A stretch of DNA of 64,000 nucleotides from Cymbomonas tetramitiformis. Taxonomy: Eukaryota; Chlorophyta; Pyramimonadophyceae; Pyramimonadales; Pyramimonadaceae. The translations under genes and the position numbers were made by a program. The notes under the pieces are model-generated. The model searched no databases. It had not been told where the DNA came from and was given only the letters and a program-made list of their open reading frames with translations. Of this stretch, positions 55,257 through 64,000 are shown one piece after another; position 1 is the stretch's first letter, and each line of letters starts with the position of its first letter. The stretch spans positions 99,163-163,162 of the forward strand of contig LGRX02035431.1 in NCBI GenBank assembly GCA_001247695.2. Direction: 5' to 3'.

Positions 55257-58174
55257 TGCCGCCCTGAACTGGAGAATATTTCATTGTAGGACCGCATGTC
55301 CGCTCGTATGTAATATATAGTCCGTATGCAATCCATACGTGTGTACATAGTTTATTTTGTAAATAGCATAACCCTGCGTAAGAGTCACGTAGTCCGTCCG
55401 TACGGACGAGTGTATCCAGCTTTCTACGCATAGCATGTTCCCTGCTTATTCCGTGCGCATATGTATATGTCCTTGGCGTCCATCCGCATGGACGGCGCAT
55501 GCAAATAACACTCCATATCGGAGGGAAGGGGAGGGGACACCCATGCATAGAATGTTCACACGCACCCGTGTCGTTGTCCATACGAAGTCCGTCCGTACGG
55601 ACAGATAGTCGCGCCCGTGCAAACATGCCAAGGCAGACTCCTTCACGAGGACATATGCTGTCCATCCGCATGGACGGTGCATGCAAATAACACTCCATAT
55701 CGGAGGGAAGGGGAGGGGACACCCATAGAATGTCCACACGCACCCGTGTCGATGTCCATACGTGATCCATCCGTACGGACAGTTAGTCGCGCCCGTGCAA
55801 ACATGCCAAGGCAGACTCCTTCACGAGGACATATGCTGTCCATCCGCATGGATGAGCATGCGAAAAACACCCCATGGCAAATTTGGCCTTGAAAAGCACC
55901 CCATGGCGTGTCCATAGGCGGTCCATGCGCATGGACGGCAAGAGTCCATACGCATGGAAGGTGCAAACGGGCTCCGACTGCGAAATACACATGTCCTTAG
56001 GTAATCCATGCGTATGGACGGGGTAAGGACGACTGGTCAGGCTGGACAATCAGATGGACACCCTGAGTATAGTATTTTGGGTGTACCCCAGGGAAAGTCC
56101 AAAATGTTCAGCGTTTCCGTCCGTACGGACACATTGCGGAAATTCGGACGGATTGCATATGGACAGAAAAAACCTACAAACCGGTTTGACATGTGATGTC
56201 ACAACCAGCCTATGATCGAATTTAATATCGCGTCACGTCGTGATGCCACGTGCCAGGTGTCACGATGCGAATCGAGACCTGGTCCGCGAATCTCTCTCGA
56301 ATGGGATGCGACAGTTTCGGAAACGCCTTTACGAACGGATCACGTAAGGACCCCGTTGGTATCGCGATACGTCTCGAGATGCGTCTCAGGAAATATGCCG
56401 AGTCATCAAAAATCATTACTACTGAACCAATAAACGCTTCATAAATTAGTTGAAACCAATGAAATGTCCGCGATGCAAAGTCCGCGTCATCAGTCGATAC
56501 CAGAATTATACTGTCACTTTTGATTTCCGAATATGATGACGTGTCTGACCTCACGTCACATGTCCAACCCAAAACAGATATTGAAAACAGAAGAAAACAT
56601 GGCTTGCACTCAGAGTACCGGTGGGACCTCGACCCGTAAGTCACTGCACAGCGGCTGTTGCTTTCCGCATACTAACGTATATCGAACACAACATAACTTT
56701 CCATATGCATTATAATAAGTGTTAGGAACAACATATCTTTTGCGCGAGCAAGATCCGTCCAGAATTTCGGATGCTGTACGGTTCTTATGAGGGGGGGTAA
56801 TGGACGTGATTCGAGCCAGCCATCTCGACTCACGCCCAGCAGGGACGCATACCGCACGACATGAACATATCACGCATATCATATAAGCATAATAAACACA
56901 CACTGAGCGTTTGGCAGTGCAATTTCACCTCTAGCGGACACGCGGATGTCAACCGCGTCCACGTTTCCGCTAGGGTTTCTTCCATCATTTGCGCGCTCGC
57001 TTGCAAGCGAGCCTGCGCATCGGATGAGGGAAGCGTTAGCGAAAATAGTATTTCATATGTGCTGTCTTCACTAAGTAAATTGCACAGACTGAACGGTCAA
57101 CCACACATCTCGCTGTGGGCTGACGCGTTCATTTGGCGGAAGCGGGCGGAATTTCAGGATTTTGAAACCCGCAATAGTTGCGCTATGGGTCATCATTCTT
57201 TGCGAAACGGGTACCCGCATACTAAGTAGGAATATGTGATAATATTTTGAAGCAAAATATTGCTCAGATTATGATACAATCCTGGAGATCTTTACTTCGC
57301 TGGACAGGGGCACTGCGGGAGAGAAAGCCTTCCGTCTTTAGCTAAAACTGCATATTTAACAAATTAGACTTAACGTAAAATATTGTTAAAGAACTGCAAA
57401 AAGCGACAGGAATTGCAAAAACGGACACGATTCTGTACAAGACGACACTGGAGAACTCCATCGTCCATGTCGCTCGGCTGTCGACAGACGCGAGAGGTGA
57501 ATCTGTGAAAAGTAAAACGAAATCTTTTCTACGATGCCACACTACCGTATCACGCACAGGTCGGTGTAATCCGCCGTCTTTGACATACCATCTTTTTCGC
57601 GGGTACGCACGATTAAGTAGAGATATTACTATATTTTCAGCGAACGGTTTAGATGAATAAGTTCACAATTCCGAATTTCTCCCGACGAATGTCTCACGTA
57701 ATGTATCCAAGTTATGAATTGTATTGCGCCACATCGACAACGGCTTTCGACATTCGATACCTCCAGGCTCTTATCGCCAGTTATATCCACGAAAGAGGAA
57801 TATATAATCCGGGGGGGTCACGTACTTAACATCTGACATTTCCTAAAGCAAAGTCGACCGTCGCATAGGTTTCAATCGGAGGGTTAATGCGTGCCACGTC
57901 TGCAGCCACGTCGGATTTTTTGGGTCTCGACGTATTCCTGACCGGTTTCCCGTAGGTATCGCGATACTGTTCCGACAGGATGCCATATGCAGTCAGTCGG
58001 GGTTCGCGTTCGCTTTTCGTCGTGAGCCACAATACGTCCGGATGGATTCGCGAATCGAAAATTCGATCATAGGTTGGTTGTGGTCCATACGTATGGACCT
58101 TTTCAAAAGCGTACGGACTCCCAGTTCGTCTGAAAGCCGTCCGGGTGGACTATGATAGTCCATCCGGATGGAAC
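53261..58174. repeat. Dispersed palindromic motif family, consensus GTCCRTNCGNAYGGAC
   Basis: Perfect or near-perfect copies at 53261 (CCGTACGTACGG), 54126, 54189, 55392, 55478, 55587, 55660, 55766, 55838, 55921, 55945, 56005, 56116, 58083 and 58159, plus many half-sites. Arms vary together (A/T and G/C swaps keep the palindrome). None was noticed elsewhere in the window. They sit in the introns and 3' flank of the CACTA-like gene and beyond. Confidence 0.85.
55470..55880. repeat. Tandem repeat of about 180 bp containing two palindromes per unit
   Basis: Units start at 55478, 55660 and 55838 (the third partial). Each has GTCCATCCGCATGGAC, then GCATGCAAATAACACTCCAT, a GGGAAGGGGAGGGGAC purine run, a GTCCGTCCGTACGGAC-type palindrome and CCAAGGCAGACTCCTTCACG. 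Confidence 0.9.
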
Positions 58175-58300
58175 GGCTTCGTTTTTCTAGGGATAGCAGT
58201 ACTCAAGAGGTGTATTAGAAAGGTAAGAGTCAGGAAAGAAATAATCACATACGAGTGACAAGACAGAGCAATCTTGCAGGTTAATGGGAATGCTATAGTT
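56200..58300. other. No firm gene; includes an LTR-like block
   Basis: 56725-57000 (starting GTGTTAGGAACAACATATC) resembles 25085-25330. A CDS across 56861-57229 has no recognisable domain. Minus-strand frames at 56222-56644 and 57826-58032 share an IAIPTG word but nothing conclusive. Confidence 0.3.
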
Positions 58301-58303
58301 TTC

Positions 58304-59278
58304 TTACCAGTTATGCCCGTGATGCGGCAAGCAGAGAGAGCAGGTGCGGCCACGGGGGTGGCCCCCGTATCGGTAACCACTGTGTGTTTTCTTCTGCGGA
58401 GCAGAATTCCCGCTTGCAGAAGCGGATGCGGCAGGTCTAGGTGCTCCACTCACTTTTGCCGCGGTTGTCTTAGACTTCTCAGCCGGTGCGGAGTAAGTCG
58501 TGCGATCCTTTTTACCCATAGCTTGCTTGCGGAATTTGGCCGGGCAATTCCGAGAGCAGTGGTTCAATGCTGCGCGGCCTTCGCAGCCCTTGCAAATGAA
58601 AGCGGAGCACCTGTGCCCATAGGCATTTCCCCAGAATGCTTTAGGGAAGATAGCGTTTTCCTTCTGTGCTGGTTTACTCACACTTTTAAAATACAGGGGC
58701 AGACACAATGAAAGTGATGTTACTGACCTTGTTATCCATATTATGCCGATCTTCTTGAAGGGGTATTCCAGAGGCAACGCGTATAGTGCGTGTGTGGGAT
58801 CCTTGACGTCGATCGAGTCAGGTTCGGGGGGTCTGCCTAGTGGTTTTTTTAGTGTGGAGAAAAACCTGCGTGTCAGCTTCTCTCCTTCAGTGTAAGACTG
58901 GTAAAAGGGGATGCCGTTGATGTACTTTCCGAAGACGGTGGTTTTCAGGAACTCTGTGATGTTGCTGAGTATCGACTGGCAGTTAGCTTTGTTCGCTTTG
59001 AATGTGACGCGAAAGCTCGTGAACCTGTGGGATTTTGGTGTGATGCTGTAACCCACGTCGTCGATGTCCAAGACTGCTAGTTTGACAAGCGAAGCTGCTT
59101 CTGTCTGTGATGCTACCTTATTAACGTGGATGAACGGTTTGAGCTGATTCCTGTACTTTTTTCCAGTCACATTGAGAACTCCAATGTCCAGGTGATGTCT
59201 CAACAGGTGAGTCCGGATCTGTTTCCGCGCTTGTTCAATTTCTCTCACTGTGAATTCCCCTGTTTTCCTTGTGGTCAT
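58304..59278 (-). CDS. Gag/ORF1-like protein of a retroelement
   Basis: ATG at 59278, stop at 58304, 324 codons. The N-terminal two thirds read like an RNA-binding or capsid-like globular protein (FRVTFKANKANCQSILSNIT, then YQSYTEGEKLTRRFF). A Cys/His cluster follows (RCSAFICKGCEGRAALNHCS, then RNCPAKF), similar to Gag or LINE ORF1 zinc knuckles. The tail is Lys/Ala/Ser-rich. A 45-base in-frame GTCAGT...AAAAG segment in the middle (near 58685-58730, hydrophobic when translated) could be a tiny intron or simple read-through. No polymerase ORF follows downstream. Family uncertain between LINE ORF1 and LTR Gag. Confidence 0.5.
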   Translation of the reverse strand: MTTRKTGEFTVREIEQARKQIRTHLLRHHLDIGVLNVTGKKYRNQLKPFIHVNKVASQTEAASLVKLAVLDIDDVGYSITPKSHRFTSFRVTFKANKANCQSILSNITEFLKTTVFGKYINGIPFYQSYTEGEKLTRRFFSTLKKPLGRPPEPDSIDVKDPTHALYALPLEYPFKKIGIIWITRSVTSLSLCLPLYFKSVSKPAQKENAIFPKAFWGNAYGHRCSAFICKGCEGRAALNHCSRNCPAKFRKQAMGKKDRTTYSAPAEKSKTTAAKVSGAPRPAASASASGNSAPQKKTHSGYRYGGHPRGRTCSLCLPHHGHNW

Positions 59279-59349
59279 ACGGTGTATTTTGACCGAGTGT
59301 CAAGGTTGTTATTCAACCTTTCAGACTATGCGGCTGCTATTGAACAGTA

Positions 59350-60295
59350 GCAACTCGCAACAAGTATTTGAAGGGTATGAGTGCAGTCTGGTATCCAGAA
59401 TCCCCTGATGCTTGAGCTCAATGCTCTCTCATATACCTCAATGTCCTCACGCCTCATAGGCGTTACCACCATCGGGTTGTGAACCCGAGAACATTGGGTG
59501 AACTAACAGTATCGGCTGATCGAATTAGCCTGTTGATACCCGCATGGTGTTCAATTCATGCTTGAAGCGAAGACGCGTCCTTTCAGAACAGTTTGTTCTT
59601 CAAGAAGTTGTCTTGCTTCATCATCGAGATTCCGTACTCGGCCTCTCGATGACAGATGTCACTCATGGTGAGTGGATGACAGATATTATGACTGTACATG
59701 TCATAGTCGACCGTACTGGCTATACTCGACGACCTTGTGTCATTATAACATATGACATGACATGACATGACATGACATGACAGGTATGACACGTATGGCA
59801 CGTATGACATGTATGACACATATATCATCGGTCATATCCCTGACAGATCTCCCCTCTTAAAAGAGTTGTGACCTCACAATATAGGGTGCATACCTTTGTA
59901 TATGTCTTTGATGTCTTTGTTGTTGAGCTGGTACCAGTCTTCTTACACCGATGAGGCGTCCCTCAAGGTGTTTTTAGGATATTGGGGGGAACTGAGTCCA
60001 CTTTAAACCCTCACCTTAGGCATTTAGCCTTACAGTTCTTAGGATGTAGCCCCCATGAATTGCGTATCGTATTTCAGAGTGACGTTTCAAGGTATCCATG
60101 AATTGCGTATCGTATTTCAGAGTGACGTTTCAAGGTATCTTCCGAGGTTTACGTTACGGATAGATATTGCGCTGCCGTTCGTATCGTATTTCAGAGTGAC
60201 GAATTAAAAACGAATATGTTTTTACGGCTTTATATAATGCATCCACCGCTTCCTCCCTTCAGAGAGCTTACTTCCCCGAAGTTCACAGATATACT
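59350..60295. other. Intergenic with CATGA pentamers and a triplicated upstream element
   Basis: 59756-59785 is (ACATG)n, continuing as ATGAC/ACGTATG steps to about 59830. At 60053-60200 the word TGCGTATCGTATTTCAGAGT plus GACGTTTCAAGGTAT occurs twice fully and once partly (the third copy ends GACGAATTAAAAA), just upstream of the TATA box of the next ORF. Confidence 0.6.
60231..60237 (+). promoter_or_regulatory. TATA box of the ORF at 60296
   Basis: TATATAA lies 59 bases before the ATG, with a pyrimidine-rich segment between (CCGCTTCCTCCCTTCAGAG). Good spacing for a transcription start near 60262 and a short leader. Confidence 0.55.
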
Positions 60296-60577
60296 ATGGA
60301 GAGCCCGATTTTGGGGCTTGGTTTAATGCAAACGGAGTGGGCCCTGCTTAACGAGATATTGGAGGGCCTGTATGAGTCCACTTTAAATCCTTCACCCGAT
60401 CTGCCCCAGTGCTCCTTTTATTTTTCGGTCCGGTACGCGCGCTTTGACGAACATTTCATAGAGTGGATTCGACAACGTACTAATGTGAAATTCGTTTTAG
60501 TTATGTGTGTCAATCATAACTCAGGATCACAACTCCGTCCACCTCAGTATCCGGTAGCTGCGGATTACTGGCCATAA
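60296..60577 (+). CDS. Orphan ORF, 93 residues
   Basis: ATG at 60296 in a good promoter context (TATA box 59 bases upstream, repeated upstream element). The protein has a helical N-terminus (MQTEWALLNEILEGLYESTL) and a beta-like middle (CSFYFSVRYARFDEHFIEWI, then VKFVLVMCVNHN). It ends PVAADYWP before a stop. No family recognised. It is complete and has no internal disruption. Confidence 0.4.
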   Translation: MESPILGLGLMQTEWALLNEILEGLYESTLNPSPDLPQCSFYFSVRYARFDEHFIEWIRQRTNVKFVLVMCVNHNSGSQLRPPQYPVAADYWP

Positions 60578-60831
60578 GATCCGAATGACAAACCACGGTC
60601 TGGCAAAGGTAGCATAGCCGTTTTTATTTATCCACAGATATGGTACCCGCATGTATGCGTATCTGTGCAAGGGTATGATTTTGTACAAGGCTCACTACAC
60701 CTTAGCAAGGAAGGATCAATTTCCTGCTTATTATGCAACATAATGACTGAACATTAAGAGCAAGGTATATAGATGATCGACATGTATTAGTATATATTAC
60801 AAGAAGTAAGGGTAATAGGCTTAATATAATG

Positions 60832-61113
60832 TTAGCCTTCATAGGCAGCTATTATGTCTGCTGCATTGGTCAGCTCTGCGGCTTTGACCCAGGTGTCATG
60901 CTCAGGGCCGTAGCCTGCATATCGCACATAAGGAATCGCGGCCTGGTTATTGTCACCCGATATTACTTTTCTTTCCACCTCCATCGATGTCACCCCGTCA
61001 CCGATCTGAGGCACATTCGTGTGCCTCGTGTCACTCTCGTGTCTTGGGTCTGAATCGCGACAATCACTCTTTGACAAGATCACATTCCAAGAAAAGTAAT
61101 GCGCCCGTGCCAT
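60832..61113 (-). CDS. Chromodomain ORF, likely tail of a Ty3/gypsy integrase
   Basis: The minus-strand frame from the ATG at 61113 ends with MEVERKVISGDNNQAAIPYV, then RYAGYGPEHDTWVKAAELTN and a stop. This is a chromodomain pattern (V-E-x-I, Y-x-V-x-x-x-GY-G-x-x-x-x-TW, then a C-terminal helix). Chromodomains ending exactly at the stop are typical of the integrase C-terminus of chromoviruses. No integrase core lies upstream, so this is a fragment. Confidence 0.55.
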   Translation of the reverse strand: MARAHYFSWNVILSKSDCRDSDPRHESDTRHTNVPQIGDGVTSMEVERKVISGDNNQAAIPYVRYAGYGPEHDTWVKAAELTNAADIIAAYEG

Positions 61114-61361
61114 GTTCGTCCACGCGTCATCAACTCACTCGGTGCATCAGATTTGGCATCATGTCGTGATTACCTCGTCTCACGTCTGGAAAAAAAATTC
61201 GAATTGTATAATTGTTTCATGTTTCAAAATATGCTCCGATGATGAGCTGTCGCTGACGCTCACGAGGGAGGAGCACCTCTCTTACAAAAGCGGAATCTCT
61301 TTTTTTGCCCTAAATACACGCATTCAGAAATTTAAAATACTGTTGGCATAATTTAAACGAA

Positions 61362-61808
61362 ATGCCCCCTGCTGGAATATCTTTTACCCAACCCAGGACT
61401 CCAACCTTCCTCCAACGGCAATATGCCATGCACCCTGAGACAGTCGCGTTCGACGACGTCTGTTTCTTGGTCAACAAGTTCTGCCAAGAGAACAATGTTG
61501 ACATAGCCTCTGTGGCACAGAGACTATTTAGGCAATTTGCGAACCCGCCGGGTTTGTACCCAAATTTACCGGAGAGAGTGTGTGTGACTCCTGTGGTCAC
61601 GTACGCCAATTCGCGGAGCAGGCCCGCGCAGGAGCACCTTGGTAGGCAAATGGAGCTCGCAGCCAGTGCGCTCCGGATTGGATCCCCTGCACGGGATCCT
61701 TTCATCGTGGTTATTGAGGGCGTGCACTACGTGAAGTGCGACGCCATATTGACGACCTCGACCTGTCCAATACCTGGAGCGTACGACCTGCTCCACCCAG
61801 GTATCTAG
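61362..61808 (+). CDS. Orphan ORF, 148 residues
   Basis: ATG at 61362, stop at 61806-61808. A helical segment (FLVNKFCQENNVDIASVAQR) is followed by a beta-rich part (FIVVIEGVHYVKCDAILTTS). Upstream is AT-rich (TTTAAAATAC, ATAATTTAAACG). It may be the first exon of a gene continuing at 61972. No family recognised. Confidence 0.4.
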   Translation: MPPAGISFTQPRTPTFLQRQYAMHPETVAFDDVCFLVNKFCQENNVDIASVAQRLFRQFANPPGLYPNLPERVCVTPVVTYANSRSRPAQEHLGRQMELAASALRIGSPARDPFIVVIEGVHYVKCDAILTTSTCPIPGAYDLLHPGI

Positions 61809-61971
61809 AGCTTACTTACCCTCAGCCATGTGAGCGCATGCATCTTTTGCGCTAAAATTCCTGATGTAGCATAAACAGCGGTGCTGTGTTTTCCTGGAAT
61901 ATGGGTTGACACACAATCGCTGTTCGTTCAGCGTTGCTTGGGGTGGGTGAGGCTTGGGTGCGAATATGCAG

Positions 61972-62180
61972 GTGCCAGTGGTGTGCCCCTTATTCGATAT
62001 ACGGGGCCACAACATAAGGACAAGTGGTACCCCCATGGCGTCGAGATGGTCCTGATTCGACTTGCCGACGGTGTTCGTTGCTTTTATGGGGACGAATATG
62101 GGTTGGCGTCTGACTACCCCAAAGGATGCGACCATGAAGTCAACGAGCCCAACCACGTCCTGCTCCTTGGGAGTAAAGGG
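61972..62180 (+). CDS. Probable exon of an unknown protein
   Basis: Bounded by GAATATGCAG before 61972 and GGG|GTAAGT after 62180. The open frame reads GVPLIRYTGPQHKDKWYPHG, then VRCFYGDEYGLASDYPKGCD and VLLLGSKG. Good splice borders and protein-like composition support coding. Its partners are uncertain. A following Lys/Arg/Glu-rich stretch (62290-62420) could be the next exon. Confidence 0.35.
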
Positions 62181-62466
62181 GTAAGTCACTGGTTCCAACA
62201 AATCTCTAACCATTGCCAGCACCATGAAACTTAGAAACTTAGGGCACGCCGGCACCATGAAACTTAGGGCACGCAGGCGGGGCCATGTTTCTTTGGAGAA
62301 AGTGCGGGCATGCCAAATCCCCGCAGTGGTGCGCGCCGAGGACGTGGACGAAGGTGAAGCTCCTCGCGCTGCAGAAAAGTGCGCATCCCAGAATGTTGTT
62401 ACCGCCCCAGTGGACCAAAATTAGAGAAAGTTTGTGCAAGAAACTGAATGTTTGTGCGTTGTATGT

Positions 62467-62630
62467 GCCCATCTCGGGTGGCACTCCGTGACTCAGCAGG
62501 CTCGCGTCGCATCTCGGGTGACACTCCGTGACTCAGCAGGCTCGCGTCGCATCTCGGGTGGCACTCCGTGACTCAGCAGGCTCGCGTCGCATCTCGGGTG
62601 ACACTCCGTGACTCAGCAGGCTCGCGTCGC
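62467..62630. repeat. 40-bp satellite, left block (two-unit, 80-bp higher order)
   Basis: Four units of CGCATCTCGGGTGRCACTCC plus GTGACTCAGCAGGCTCGCGT. The R position alternates G, A, G, A, so the true period is 80. Confidence 0.95.
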
Positions 62631-62679
62631 ATATTCAGCCAGTATTCAGCTGGCTTGCCCGTACTGTGCTGCCCAACAC

Positions 62680-63890
62680 CGGCTTGCCCAGCGCTGGGCA
62701 CTTAGAACGCCGGATTGCCCAACGCTCTGCACATCCAACGCCGGCTTGCCCAGCGCTGGGCACATCCAACGCCGGCTTGCCCAACGCTGGGCACTTAGAA
62801 CGCCGGCTTGCCCAGCGATGGGCACATACAACGCCGGCTTGTCCAATGCTGGGCACGTATAACACCGGCTTGCCCAGCGCTGGGCACGTCCAACGCCGGC
62901 TTGCCCAGCGCTAGGCACATATAACACCGGCTTGCCCAACGCTGGGCACATAGAACGCCGGCTTGCCCAGCGCTGGTCACATCCAACACCGGCTTGCCCA
63001 GCGCTGGGCACATACAACGCCGGCTTGCCCAGCGCTGGGCACATATAACACCGGCTTGCGCAGCGCTGGGCACATTGAACGCCGGCTTGCCCAACGCTGG
63101 GCACTTAGAACGCCGGATTGCCCAGCGCTGGGGACATACAACGCCGGTTTGTCGAGCGCTGGGCACTTACAACGCCGGCTTGCCACACGCAGGGCACTTA
63201 CAACGCCGGCTTGCCACACGCAGGGCACATATAACACCGGCTTGTCGAGCGCTGGGCACATCCAACGCCGGCTTGCCCAGCGCTAGGCACATATAACACC
63301 GGCTTGCCCAACGCTGGGCACATCCAACGCCGGCTTGCCCAATGCCGGGCACATGCAGCGCCGGCTTGCCCAGCGCTGGGCACATACAACGCCGGCTTGC
63401 CCAATGCTGGGCACATGCAGCGCCGGCTTGCCCAGCGCTGGGCACATTCAACGCCGGATTGCCCAGCGCTGGGCACTTAGAACGCCGGCTTGCCACACGC
63501 AGGGCACATATAACGCCGGCTTGCCCAGCGCTGGGCACATACAACGCCGGCTTGCCCAACGTTGGGCACATCATATGCTGTCTTGCCTAGCGCTGGGCAC
63601 ATACAACGCCGGCTTCCCTATCGCTGGGCACATTCAACGCCGGCTTGCCCAGCGCTGGGCACAAATAACGCTGGCTTGCCCAGCGCTGGGCACATACAAC
63701 GCCGGCTTGCCCAGCGCTGGGCACTTACAACGCCGGCTTGCCCAACGCTGGGCACATATAACACCGGCTTGCGCAGCGCTGGGCACATATAACACCGGCT
63801 TGCCCAGCGCTGGGAACATCCAACGCCGGCTTGCCCAGCGCTAGGCACATATAACACCGGCTTGCTCAACGCTGGGCACATACAACGCGC
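62680..63890. repeat. 31-bp palindromic satellite, about 38 units
   Basis: The unit is CGCCGGCTTGCCCAGCGCTG plus GGCACATACAA. In most copies GCCCAGCGCTGGGC is a perfect 14-bp palindrome. Variants change AGCGCT to AACGCT, AATGCT or ACACGCAG. The long open frames in all registers reflect the lack of stop codons in the unit. Confidence 0.97.
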
Positions 63891-63897
63891 AAACAGT

Positions 63898-64000
63898 GCG
63901 CAGGCTTGCGTCGCATCTCGGGTGGCACTCCGTGACTCAGCAGGCTCGCGTCGCATCTCGGGTGACACTCCGTGACTCAGCAGGCTCGCGTCGCATCTCG
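63898..64000. repeat. 40-bp satellite, right block, continues past the window
   Basis: The same unit as 62467-62630, resuming with the G variant and then the A variant, so the alternation continues across the intervening 31-bp array. Confidence 0.95.

Noticed and set aside
62646..63968. Many 80-170-codon ORFs on both strands
   Set aside because: All lie in the 31-bp satellite, whose unit lacks stop codons; no start context or domain.
62467..64000. CRISPR-like regular repeat array
   Set aside because: Repeats are contiguous without unique spacers; a eukaryotic satellite.

Overview
This window reads as nuclear DNA of a free-living eukaryote with a large, repeat-rich genome. The best guess is a flagellated green alga, possibly a pyramimonadalean 'prasinophyte'; that placement is inference. 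Genes carry GT-AG spliceosomal introns. The COP9 signalosome subunit 4 gene is of green-plant type, and an enkurin gene implies a motile flagellum. No rRNA, tRNA, CRISPR or prokaryotic operon was recognised.

Layout. 0-5 kb: an unknown CDS cut by the left edge, a decayed DNA-binding-like gene, inverted-repeat elements and diverged satellites. 5.7-8.3 kb: a 30-bp minisatellite, the 5' exons of a Kelch-repeat (KLHDC4-like) gene, and the 38-bp minisatellite into which they run. 8.4-18.2 kb (minus strand): a voltage-gated, cyclic-nucleotide-binding cation channel in at least 13 exons whose introns hold several unrelated GC-rich minisatellites. 19.5-22.3 kb: a young LTR element encoding only a Gag-like protein, nested in an older repeat. 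26.0-31.1 kb: enkurin (minus) and CSN4 (plus), head to head. 34.4-36.0 kb: a decayed DIRS-like retrotransposon (reverse transcriptase plus tyrosine recombinase). 36.8-39.4 kb (minus): exons of an unidentified multi-exon gene. 43.3-49.0 kb: a hAT-transposase-like gene with an embedded Tudor-like domain, split by a second Gag-only LTR element. 50-53 kb: retroelement-like pseudogenes. 53.0-58.2 kb: a CACTA/TNP2-like gene (DUF4218) whose introns and flanks are full of a 14-16 bp palindromic motif. 58.3-62.4 kb: a Gag/ORF1-like protein, a chromodomain ORF and several orphan ORFs. 62.5-64 kb: a palindrome-bearing 31-bp satellite set inside a 40/80-bp satellite.

The host genes with a clear identity (channel, enkurin, CSN4, Kelch 5' exons) occupy about a quarter of the window. 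Most of the rest is mobile DNA at different ages: two nearly fresh LTR insertions with target-site duplications, and older decayed DIRS, CACTA, Ty3 and unclassified remnants. Many ORFs in the window lie inside tandem arrays, where they follow from unit length and GC content, and these were not annotated. The most unusual signals are the in-frame interruption of the hAT gene, the Gag-only LTR families, the palindrome family concentrated in the introns of the CACTA-like gene, and the repeated overlap of minisatellites with splice sites.
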